Positions 21,546-31,189 of a stretch of DNA of 64,000 bases are shown piece after piece. The notes beneath the pieces were generated by a model. The model saw only the letters and a program-made list of their open reading frames with translations, searched no databases and had not been told where the DNA came from. How positions within the stretch are numbered: the first letter of the stretch is position 1; each line of letters begins with the position of its first letter. This DNA is from Dryas octopetala (taxonomy: Eukaryota; Streptophyta; Magnoliopsida; Rosales; Rosaceae). The position numbers and the translations under genes are program-made. The stretch covers positions 26,997,489 through 27,061,488 of the forward strand of contig OY992832.1 of the NCBI GenBank assembly GCA_963921425.1, given 5' to 3'.

Positions 21546-23684
21546 ATGAACCCTGAACTTGTTGCTAGGTTGGAGAGGCTCAAGGACGAAGCTTTAGGTG
21601 CATCACAAGTCAGCCCGCAACCTAGTGCATCAGATTCGAGTAGTGAAGAGACTGAGAGTGTCGACATGGCTGAAGCAAATGAGATAGTGCCGCAGCCCCT
21701 GAGCCATTTTTCAGCACCTTCGCTGCCCACTCAACCATCGTGCATTCGGTATGCCACCATAGCCACTGATTTCGAAATCAAGAGTGGTCAGATTCATTTG
21801 TTGCCGAGCTACCATGGGCTGAATGGGGAGGATCCGATCCATTTCTTGAAGGAGTTTTCCGGGGTTTGTGAAGCCGCACAATTGAGGGGCCTGAACGCTG
21901 ATCAGTACCGTTTGAGGATGTTCCCTTTTGCGCTTAAGGACAAGGCAAAGAGGTGGTTGTATTCGCTGCCCAGTGGTTCCATTTCGACATGGGATGATCT
22001 TTCGAGCAAGTTTTTGAACAAGTTCTATTCCATTTCCAAGACTAATTCGATTCGGAAGGAGATCCTTGGATTTGTGCAAAAGGCGGACGAACCATTCCAT
22101 GAGACTTGGGACAGATTCAATGAGTTACTTACTAGCTGCCCACACCATAACTTATCTCCTTGGTATGTGATTTGCTGTTTTTATCAGGGATTATTGGAGA
22201 GAGACCAAGCCAAGGTGGATTCGGCATGTGGTGGTGCATTCATGTCCAAAACGGAGGATGAGGCTACAGAATTGTTTGAGTCGCTTTCTTTGAGTTCTCA
22301 ACAATGGGATTCCAATCGTGCAAGAGGAGGACCAAAGAGAGGGTTATATGAGGTGGCTGATGTGCCAAACACCATGGAGGGACAGATTATGGAAATCAAG
22401 ACTATGGTGCAGAAGTTATCTTTGGCTCAAGAGAAGATGATGAGTGTGCAAGGACAAGGGGGTGACGTGGAACAAGTGAACCAGGTTGGGAGCTATGCTA
22501 GGGTGCCGTATGACCCATATTCCAACACTTACAACCCTGGATGGAAGAACAACCCGAATTTCAGGTGGAGCAACAACAATGGACAGCAAGCTAGTGGGAG
22601 CACCAACAAGCCGTATGTGCACCCTAATGCCGAGAGGTCTAGTTTGGAGGACAAGATTGCTCAGATTGCTCAGAGCACCACTTCCCTTGCCCAAAGCACC
22701 AATGCCTTCATGAACCGTACCGAGCAGCAGATGCAAGCCAATTCGAAGGCTATTGCACACTTGGAGAGTCAAATGGGTCAGATTGCCACTACTTTGGGTC
22801 AGAGAGAGAAGGGAAAGTTGCCAAGTCAGCCCATCGTCAACCCGAAGAATGAGGAGCATGTAAATGCTATTTTGAGGACTACTGCAAGAAAAAGAGTTAG
22901 AGTGGTCAAGACTAAGAAAGTGAAGGAAGTGATTGAGATCAGTGATAGTGAGGAAGAGGAGGATCCAGAAATGATTGAAGAGGAAGCTGATACACGTGTG
23001 ATTCCCCTCATTCCGGACATTGACATCACCAAATTTCCAGCAACCATGAGGGAATTGAAGTCTATTGAGAAGAAGGTTGAGGAGCAAGGGCATAGTCACA
23101 ATGTTCCTAGGGAGATTCGTGGTTATCTCTTTGCATCTTTTCCAAGCAAGAAGAAGGATCCGGGCTCGTGGGTCATATCATGCAGCATAGGGGAGCATAA
23201 GATCACCAATGCCTTAGCTGACAGTGGTGCAGCTATCAATGTCATGCCGCTGGTTGTGTTCGAGAGGCTTGGATTTAAGGAGGCTGATTTGCAACCATTT
23301 GATGTGGACATTCGCTTCGCCAACGCTTCAGCCCAAAAAGCTTGTGGTATGCTTGTGGATGTTTTGGTTAAATGTCGTAAATTACTAATCCCCTCTGATT
23401 TCATAGTGCTAGATGTGCCGACAATTCCGGGCGACGTCTCTATTATTCTTGGGAGACCATTTTTGTGCACCTCTAACATGGAGTACAAAGCATTGGAGAG
23501 CACCATGAAGATTCGGTACTACACCAAGCAAGAGGTGTATTTGCTCACTTCCGAGATGCCAGAGAACGAGGAGATCATTTTTTATGGAGAGGAGAAGTCA
23601 GAGATGGAGAGCTTCTTCAGTTCGTTCCTAGGGAGTGCCGAGAGTAGCAATGGCAAAAAGAGGAAGAGGAAAGGACGCAAGTAA
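21546..23684 (+). CDS. gag-protease polyprotein, intact
   Basis: 712 codons from the first ATG of the frame (MNPELVARLE); an upstream in-frame GTG at 21537 is less likely to be the start. Domains: acidic N-terminus; retrotransposon gag domain (about 85-220; RLRMFPFALKDKAKRW at 122-137), which would form the virus-like particle and package element RNA in the cytoplasm; NPGW..NPNF motif (about 330-340) shared with Athila-type gags; predicted coiled coil (365-420); acidic stretch (468-480); aspartic protease with DSG at 559-561 and ILGRP at 634-638, which would cut the polyprotein; lysine-rich tail. I see no CCHC zinc knuckle and no RT or integrase. It is followed at once by the conserved GGGAGGCAACCC hairpin. 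The frame is undamaged, unlike the copy in element A. Confidence 0.93.
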   Translation: MNPELVARLERLKDEALGASQVSPQPSASDSSSEETESVDMAEANEIVPQPLSHFSAPSLPTQPSCIRYATIATDFEIKSGQIHLLPSYHGLNGEDPIHFLKEFSGVCEAAQLRGLNADQYRLRMFPFALKDKAKRWLYSLPSGSISTWDDLSSKFLNKFYSISKTNSIRKEILGFVQKADEPFHETWDRFNELLTSCPHHNLSPWYVICCFYQGLLERDQAKVDSACGGAFMSKTEDEATELFESLSLSSQQWDSNRARGGPKRGLYEVADVPNTMEGQIMEIKTMVQKLSLAQEKMMSVQGQGGDVEQVNQVGSYARVPYDPYSNTYNPGWKNNPNFRWSNNNGQQASGSTNKPYVHPNAERSSLEDKIAQIAQSTTSLAQSTNAFMNRTEQQMQANSKAIAHLESQMGQIATTLGQREKGKLPSQPIVNPKNEEHVNAILRTTARKRVRVVKTKKVKEVIEISDSEEEEDPEMIEEEADTRVIPLIPDIDITKFPATMRELKSIEKKVEEQGHSHNVPREIRGYLFASFPSKKKDPGSWVISCSIGEHKITNALADSGAAINVMPLVVFERLGFKEADLQPFDVDIRFANASAQKACGMLVDVLVKCRKLLIPSDFIVLDVPTIPGDVSIILGRPFLCTSNMEYKALESTMKIRYYTKQEVYLLTSEMPENEEIIFYGEEKSEMESFFSSFLGSAESSNGKKRKRKGRK

Positions 23685-25697
23685 AGGAGATGGCAATGTC
23701 AGGCTGAAGACAGAAAAACAAGCGCTTATTGGGAGGCAACCCAAGTTTTTGTTTCGAATAATGGAGGAGGAGTCATTGAGAACCATGGAGGCCGCGCCTA
23801 CCCTTGGAGTGTCCACGCTTGCGTACGCAAGTAAACAGTTTCTTTATTTCGCTTCATAAGACAACTTTTCATTTTGGTGTGTTTATTTGGTTTTGGATAT
23901 TTGCTATTTCCCGTTTCGCTTAATTTGATCATTTTTGCATTTATTTCATATACATTGAGGGCAATGTATCATTTAAGTGTGGGGGGAAGGGCAATTGTCA
24001 TTTGTTAGTGTTTTTAGGTTAGAACAAGTGTTTAGGGTGTTTTAAGTGTTTTTGAGTGTTTTAAGAAAAAAGAAAAAAAATTCGTTTTTAGTGTTTTTAG
24101 GTTAGGAAAAAACTTTTTCTTTTGTTTTTAAACTTAGGGTGTCAAAACCCACATCAAAATGCACGATTTCATTAGATCTCATTCACCTTAGTGATGGATG
24201 TGATTCTTTTGAAGTGTGCGACATTGTTTTAAAAACAAAAAGTTTTTGAGTCATTTTGGTTGTTTCAGGTCGTTTTGAGTCCCCAACTAATTGATTTGAG
24301 TGTGCATGATTGTTATGAGCATGTTTTAGTATTGTGTGTATATTTGGTGTTCTTTTCATTCTAATAGTGTTCCATAACATATCTTGCAATTCTATGTCAT
24401 TTGGCCTTGTTGATATGAATTTAGGTTGTGATTAGCATTACTAATGATTATATGCATAATAGAGTAGACTTGCATGACCTAAGTGAGCTTTTGAGCCCTG
24501 TTCTTCAATTCTTGAGTGTTGCGCGCCACTCTGATTCTATCATTGTCATATAAGTCGTTGTTTTGATCTCATTATCTTTCATTTGGTCATTTGCTTGGAA
24601 TATGCATAATCTTGAATCAATGAGCTAGAACTCTTTTCTTGTGTACACAAAGCATGCCGTATTTGCATAACTCTTGAGAAATGAATTTAGGCCCTTTTTG
24701 TGTACCCCATAGCCTGAAAGCCTACCCATTACATGTTTTATCCTTAGTTACCCATTTTGAGCCTTTTAAGCCGTTTTCTTTGTTACCCCATACCAAACCC
24801 TAAGTTTGGGGGTGTACCACCCCTTTTACCGGTTTTATCCTTTTTATGGTGTTGCAAGTTGTTTATATGTTGATTGAGGTGAAAAAGAAGTGAAAAAGCA
24901 TAGCCTATACAAAAATGTGTTAGAAAAGTATGTATGCCGTACCCAAAGAAAAGAAAAAAAAAAAAAAAATCAAAGAAAAGAGATGGGACGGTTTCAAAAG
25001 AAAAAAAAAAAAAGTGAGCAAAAAGAGCTCAATTAAGCTATGAAGTGCAAAGAAGCAAAGTGTACCTCAGAATGTTCTAGTGATGCTTGCAATTCCATGA
25101 AATTAGCCCTTTGTGTTTCCTTTTCATTTCAATACCCTATCCTAACCTAAGCCTTCATTATAACCCTATTAAAGTCCTAGCTGATCTCAAGAGTGTGTAT
25201 TATACTTATGTGGAGTCTATTTAAGAAGGGAGCCTATGGCTATTGATTCTATTTCAAGCATTTGTATTCCTTTCATGAGATCAGTATTCTTTCTAAAATG
25301 TGCCTTTATTTCATGTACATATGTGAGCTAATTGTTTTTGTTACATAATTCCTCTCACATATACTTTTGAGTGCACATATCAACCCAATTCTTGAGTGTT
25401 TATCATTGAGAGTATGCCATAGTGAGGATTGGAGTTGAATCTATTATGTATGTATTGATTTAGTTTTGTTTGTCTAATACTTGGATTTGTGTCAAGGATG
25501 GCCTATATGACAATAGAGGAGCGAGGTATGTTATTTGAAATGTTATTAGAATTTGAAGAATACCATTTATATGCCTTGCTTTCCTATGTGATTAATGGTT
25601 GTGCGCATGAATTCAGTTGTTGGGATGTTGGAGTCAGTCTTGAGTCTTTTCTTTCCTTTATTTGCTCGAGGACTAGCAAAATCTAAGTTTGGGGGTG
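23685..25697 (+). mobile_element. Element B 3' non-coding region with repeated PPT-like tracts
   Basis: 2 kb without credible coding. It holds the post-gag hairpin (23729-23744), the ATACATTG-AGGG-CAATGTAT hairpin (23950-23969), PPT-like tracts near 23975 and 24802, an A-rich block near 24945-25015, the PPT-adjacent hairpin (25661-25680) and the terminal polypurine tract (25685-25697). Confidence 0.85.
25661..25697 (+). other. Hairpin plus terminal polypurine tract of B
   Basis: TTTGCT-CGAGGACT-AGCAAA (25661-25680), then AAGTTTGGGGGTG (25685-25697) abutting the 3' LTR. The same hairpin-PPT pair is in A, C, F and G, and with changed sequence but conserved pairing in I. Confidence 0.7.
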
Positions 25698-28075
25698 TGA
25701 TGAGTGTGCATTTTGCATCACTTTATGATACTAATTCCTTAACCTAGAGTGTTAGAACTCGCTATTTTGTGTTTCTTGTCTTGTTTTTGTGTTTTCAGGT
25801 CAAATGAAGCAGAAATGAGAAAAAGAAGCAAATGGAGCCATTTTGGGACAATTCCTGGTCAAACCAGGAAAACGAGTGAAATCCTGGTCAAACCAGGAAA
25901 AGTGCAGAAATCCTAGTCAAATGAGGATTCCTAGTCACACTAGGAAACATCAAGTCCAGAACCATCATTGCGGAGCCAGAAATGTGAAATCTTGATCCGA
26001 ACAGGAAATCCTGGTTGAACTAGGAAACCTAACCCAACTAGGGAAAGGAGTCCTAGTGACACTAGGAGATCCCAGGGGCAATATGGTCATTATGAGAAGT
26101 CGAAATGGATAAGGAATCTCTCATTTTCAAGAAATCCTAGTTGCACCAGGAAATGTTTTTCAAGGTTCCAGAAGCTTCCAGAAGGTGGTGGACATCCATG
26201 GAAATGAATGGAGGGAAGAAATGAATTTGAATTCAAATGGAAATGAGGGGCAAAATGGGAAGTCAAAAGTGGAGGGCCCATGGGCCCTAGGGATGCCGAA
26301 CCAAGTGGGCCATGCATGCACATGCATGGGCCCAAACCCTAGCAGCCCAAAAGCCACACGCAAGGAGGTAGATGGCAGCCATGCATGCGCATGCATGCCA
26401 TGCAAACCCTAGCAAGATAAGGGGCCATGCGCAAGCCCAAGGTGGAAGCCCATGGAGTGAAACCCTAGCCCATCTTGTGCAAGCTACTGAAGCCCAACAT
26501 GGAAGCCCAACATGCAAGCCCAAAGCCTAAGACTACCAGCCCATGCGCCAAGGAGGGACCCTAGCTAGGCTAGGCGTGAGCCACTCAAGCCCATAAGGGA
26601 GCAGCCCATCACGCCAAGGCCCTAGTCAGCTAACCCTAGCTGAAGCCGTAAGGCACTAGGAGAAGGAAAACCCTATGCAGCCGCAAGTCTTTTCCTTGCC
26701 TCTCAAGGAAGGCTTCTCCTATTTAAATCCCCTCATTCAGACTTTTAGAGATCACTTTTTCACCTACACTCCAGCCGAAATCCCTTTCTCCCTCCTAGTT
26801 TTATTTTTCTGTTTTAGGGTTTTATTTTCAGCTTTTATTTCTCTTGTAAGGTGAGCCAAATTCAGAGAGAGACTTAGAGAGAGGGTGGCGTGACAAGTGA
26901 GAAGGAAGGACCACCTGCTGCCGCAAGCCCAAGCTCACCTTGCCGTGAGCCAATTGCTTGTGTTGGGTGCCTCCTTCCTCTCTCCTTGCCGCAGCCCCCA
27001 TGTGCTTGCACCTCTGATTTTTGCTTTCTTCTTCCTTCTAGTTTCTATTTCAATTGTTGGATTATGCTTCTGAATATTTTTAATTAAGTTCCTGATTTTA
27101 TTTAGTTATCTCTTTATTTCTTTTAATTCATGTTGCTGAGTTCAATTCGTTTATGCTTTTAATTTCCTTAAGTTTGCGTTTCTGATTTCCTTTAGCAAGC
27201 ATGAATTGGGATTTCATTATTTATTGTTGTTTCTGTTTTGTTTTGTTTTATTTAATTATGTAGGTTAGTTATTCTATCTTGCATGTTAGTCGTAGGTTGA
27301 TTAATGGATTCGTATGCTTTAACAAATCGTTTATCCGTCTCTTGGTCTGTTAGTTTGATGTTTGCACGTATTAAATTTCCACTATCTATTAAAACCCCCG
27401 TCACTAGTTGTTTGCATCCTTTGACTGGCCACCTTAGGGTAATTGCATCTAGTTTATCCGTTAGGTTTAGCTGTGAAATAGTCAAAGACACTAAACCACA
27501 AGTAACAAGGGAATAAGGGATTATTCTTGGTAGTGGGGTTGGGCGACCTCTATAAGGAAATAGTCAAAGCTTATATGTTGTGCATGTTTGACGTTCTCAT
27601 AAAACTTAATGACTCCTGCATGGGTAACAGCTGCCCTAGCTTGAACTAGGGAACATGTAGGTTAACTAGCTAAGGAAGGCCCAAGAAGCTCTTAGTTTAT
27701 GCATTAGGAGAACAATGGCGAGAAAGTAACTAGCCAAACCTTTTTAGCTGTCAAACTTTAATATGTTGTGTTCAAATTAACTGTCATTAGCCTTGGATGG
27801 TTATTGCATGCTTATCTGATTTGAAACCGAAAACTTAACATTGCAAGATAGAATAAAGTGTGTGTGCGTGTGGTGATGTGTGCGTGTGTTCCATCTTTCC
27901 AAAACCCCCCATTTAGTTATTCTAGTGATTAATTGCATTGATTTGTTGTTTATTAACCATTCCCTGTGGGATCGACCTCGTGCTTGTACGCTTTGCTACT
28001 GATGCGATTCGTGCACTTGCGAGTAAACTTAGAATGAGATAATTGTTTATTTTGTTCTAAGAAAACACATCAACA
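25698..28075 (+). repeat. 3' LTR of element B
   Basis: 2,378 bp, a near-identical copy of the 5' LTR; differences noted are one 3-bp deletion in a CTTCTT run (near 26975) and two substitutions. Followed by target-site copy CATGC at 28076-28080. Confidence 0.93.
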
Positions 28076-28080
28076 CATGC

Positions 28081-28776
28081 ATGCGCATGCATGGCTGCCA
28101 TCTACCTCCTTGCGTGTGGCTTTTGGGCTGCTAGGGTTTGGGCCCATGCATGTGCATGCATGGCCCAACTTGGTTCGGCATCCCTAGGGCCCATGGGCCT
28201 TCCACTTTTGACTTCCCATTTTGCCCCTCATTTCCATTTGAATTCAAATTCATTTCTTCCCTCCATTCATTTCCATGGATGTCCACCACCTTCTGGAAGC
28301 TTCTAGAACCTTGAAAAACATTTCCTGGTGCAACTAGGATTCCTTGAAAATGAGTGATTCCTTATCCATTTCGACTTCTCGTAATGCCCATATTGCCCCT
28401 GGGGTCTCCTAGTGTCACTAGGACTCCTTTCCCTAGTTGGGTTAGGTTTCCTAGTTCGACCAGGATTTCCTGTTCGAATCAGGATTTCACATTTCTGGCT
28501 CCGCAATGATGGTTCTGGACTTGATGTTTCCTAGTGTGACTAGGAATCCTCATTTGACTAGGGTTTCTGCACTTTTCCTGGTTTGACCAGGATTTCACTT
28601 GTTTTCCTGGTTTGACCAGGAAATGTCCCAAAATGGCTCCATTTGCTTCTTTTTCTCATTTCTGCTTCATTTGACCTGAAAACACAAAAACAAGACAAAA
28701 AACACAAAATAGCGAGTTCTAACACTCTAGGTTAAGGAATTAGTATCATAAAGTGATGCAAAATGCACACTCATCA
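28081..28776 (-). repeat. 5' LTR of element A, outer part
   Basis: Continuation of the LTR interrupted at 18980. It ends at 28776 with TGATGAGTG (minus strand). The next five bases, GCAGG, should be A's target-site copy. Confidence 0.9.
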
Positions 28777-28983
28777 GCAGGCTGAAGAAGCAGTGAGGAG
28801 AAGACGAGGCAGTGAGACTCAAAAAGACTTATTTAATTTTTTTTTTACACAATGGTTTTGTTTAAATGTTTTTAGAAAAATTGTATTTACTTATGTTGTT
28901 GTGCATGGCTCAAAAGAAAGAGAAAACAGTTTTAAAAATTTGACGTTCAGCATTTTTATGGGCCCGAGGTTCGGGGCGTTACA
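28777..28983 (+). repeat. D-type LTR, 3' fragment
   Basis: Homologous to 58602-58807, the last 200 bp of the solo LTR D, ending GGGGCGTTACA. Its left part lies beyond element A, outside the window. Confidence 0.8.
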
Positions 28984-29287
28984 AGGATTTCTCATTTCTG
29001 GCTTCGGATCATCATGATTTCTTCTTATTCAAGCTTGATCTTTCCTTGTGGGACTAGGAATCCTAGTTTGACTGAGATTCAGCTTTTCCTGGTGCGACCA
29101 GGATTTCTCCACCTTTCCTAGTTTGACCAGAAAATGTCTAAAAATGGCTCTTTTGGCTCCTTTTCTCTTCCTTGCTCAGTTTATCCTATAAGAACAAAAA
29201 CAAACTAACAAAACACAAAATACCGAGTTCTTGCACTCTGGGTTAGGGAGTTAGTATCATAAAATAGTGTAAAATGAGCACTCAACA
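28984..29287 (-). repeat. G-type LTR, 5' end fragment
   Basis: Homologous to about 34064-34365. It ends at 29287 with the LTR start TGTTGAGTGC on the minus strand. Host of the D-type LTR at its left. Confidence 0.78.
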
Positions 29288-30257
29288 AGGAGGGCATCAA
29301 GAAGGCCGCATCTCCCTTGGGTTTTTCTTTATTTTCTTTCCCTTGTCTTTTTCTTTTGATTTTCTTCTTTTTCTTCAGTTATTTAGTTTGTTCTTGCTTT
29401 CATTATGGATTCAATGATTATAATGGAAGTTAGATATTTTATTTTCTTTATTATTATGTTTTGAGTTTTTATTGCTTGCTAAGTTGGATAATGAAACTTT
29501 AATTGTGAGTTATGCAATGGTGACACTTGTGATTTAATTTGATGTATGTAGTAAATCTTTGATCTCTAGTAAAATTGATTCTATTTGTTTGCACCCTTTG
29601 ACTAGCTACCTTAGGATAATTGCATCTAGATTATGTTGTGAAATTAAATAAGCTCAAAAGGATGATAATTTCAATTGGCAACAAGTGAGTATCCTAAGAA
29701 CGTACTCATAAGAAAAGGGATCATTGGATGTTCATAGGTTACATTAAGGTGGGTCTCCATGTGTTTACCGTTTTCACAAAACTTAATGACTCTTGCATGG
29801 ATAACAATTGCCTTAGGTACGCTTAGGGAACATGCAAGTTAACTGACTAAGGGAGGCCTAAGAAGTTCTTAGTTTATGCATAAGGAGAACAATAGTTAGG
29901 AGTGTCCCTGAAAAGGCCTTCGGCTGGTAAACTTTATTACATTTATGCATTATCTTGAATTGCTTGGTTGTATTTCCACCAATTGTTGGTGGATTCTGAA
30001 TTCTTAGCATTGCAATTGTTTGTGTGTGTATGTGGAGTACGTGAGTTTCACAATCTACAAACCCCCTTGCCGTGTGTGTGTGTTAGTGAATTTTAATGGG
30101 TAAGTTGAATTGGTTTGATGTATATTTACTTTTCCTCGAGGGATCGACCTCGTACTTATACGTTATGCTTACATGAGCGATTCGTATACTTACGAGCTGC
30201 AACTTGGTATTCATTTTTAAATTCCAAGTAAAACAAGTTGTAAAAAAATGAGCAACA
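29288..30257 (+). repeat. C-like LTR, 3' part
   Basis: Diverged copy of about 3390-4315 of the C LTR, ending GAGCAACA at 30257. No primer site follows, so this is the end of a solo or truncated LTR. It is clearly older than the C array. Confidence 0.78.
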
Positions 30258-31010
30258 CTAACAAGAGAAAGTGGTTCCCCATGTCTTTCTTACCACTGGC
30301 ACGTTTTGGTGCAATTTGAACGAAATTGGAACAAGTATACACCAAAATGACAATTTTGTACGTTTTTAACACCAAATATCATTCCATAGGTCCAGAACGC
30401 AAATCTTAACATGAGAAGGTGCTTCCCCATGTCTTTCTTGCAAATCGGAAACGTTTTGGTGTAATTTGATCCAAATTGGACCAAGTATGCACCGAAATGA
30501 CTTTTTCGTGCTTTTTTAACACCGAATGTGGTTCAATAGGTATAGAACACAAATCCTAACATGAGAAAGTGTTTCTGCATGTCTTTTTTGTCATCCGGGA
30601 ACGTTTTGGTGCATTCAGGACGAAATTGGACCAAGTATGCACCGAAAATGACATTTTTGTGCGTTTTTAACACAAAATGTGGTTCAATAAGTTCAAAACG
30701 CTAATCCGCCTTTTGGTGCAATTTGGACGGAATTGGACTAAGTTTACACCTAAATGATGTTTTTGTGTATTCTTGAAACCAAATATGGTTCAAAAGGTCT
30801 AAAACGCTAATTCTAACATGAGAAAGTGCTTCCCCATGTTTTTCTTGCCAACCAAGAACATTTTGGTGTAATTTGGATGAAATTGGACCAAGTATGAACT
30901 GAAATGACGTTTATGTGCGTTCTTAACACCAAATATGGTTCAATAGGTCTAGGACGCTAATTCTAACATGAAAAAGTACTTTGATATGACTTTCTTGCTT
31001 TAACCTAGAG
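30258..31010 (+). repeat. 149-bp tandem repeat array
   Basis: Five units starting near 30259, 30407, 30557, 30705 (shortened by about 45 bp) and 30813, with the next start at 30963. Each has the form TAACATGAGAAAGTG...TTGGTGCAATTTGGACGAAATTGGACCAAGTATGCACC...GGTTCAATAGGTCTAGAACGC. Units differ at many positions, so the array is old. The same unit occurs at 54640-54899. No coding. Confidence 0.8.
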
Positions 31011-31057
31011 TAGCTCGCTTAACGCTCCATGGGTGGCAACGAGAGGTTTCTAGGCAA

Positions 31058-31105
31058 TAACATGAGAAAGTGCTTTGACATGAGGTCTAGCACTTTCTCA
31101 TGTTA
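31058..31105. repeat. Perfect 17-bp inverted repeat
   Basis: TAACATGAGAAAGTGCT (31058-31074) and its exact reverse complement (31089-31105) with a 14-nt loop. The arms match the start of the 149-bp repeat unit, so this is two unit starts facing each other. Confidence 0.85.
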
Positions 31106-31189
31106 GGATTGGCTGCTTCATAGGTTTCTAGGCAATAACATGTCAAAGCACCTTCCGGACTCATACAACCACTTCCGATTCCTGCGAGG

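Larger units (their letters stand above)
18981..28075 (+). mobile_element. Element B: complete young gag-protease-only LTR retrotransposon
   Basis: 9,095 bp with LTRs 18981-21361 and 25698-28075, tRNA-Asp primer site, one long gene and a polypurine tract. It is flanked by the 5-bp duplication CATGC (18976-18980, 28076-28080). I noticed only two substitutions and one 3-bp indel between the LTRs (about 0.1%), so insertion was very recent. It has no RT, RNase H or integrase, so it depends on another element for copying and integration. It sits inside the 5' LTR of its own relative, element A. The arrangement resembles the gag-only terminal-repeat elements described in plants (TR-GAG), but with a protease domain added. 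Confidence 0.94.
1..28776 (-). mobile_element. Element A: nested non-autonomous Ty3/gypsy (Athila/Tat-like) LTR retrotransposon, left end off-window
   Basis: On the minus strand the order is 5' LTR (28776 down to 17208, interrupted by element B), tRNA-Asp-type primer site, gag-protease gene, about 2 kb of non-coding DNA (interrupted by element C), polypurine tract, and 3' LTR (1796 down to 1 and beyond). Removing B and C leaves an element of roughly 9 kb. No reverse transcriptase, RNase H or integrase is visible, so it is non-autonomous. The two LTRs differ at about ten positions over the 1.8 kb I compared by eye, so it is older than its two guests. The right flank (from 28777) is a D-type LTR; the left target-site copy is outside the window. 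Confidence 0.9.

Noticed and set aside
30258-31010. CRISPR-like spaced repeats
   Set aside because: Units are 149 bp head-to-tail with diverged sequence throughout, without constant short repeats and unique spacers, and the DNA is plant.
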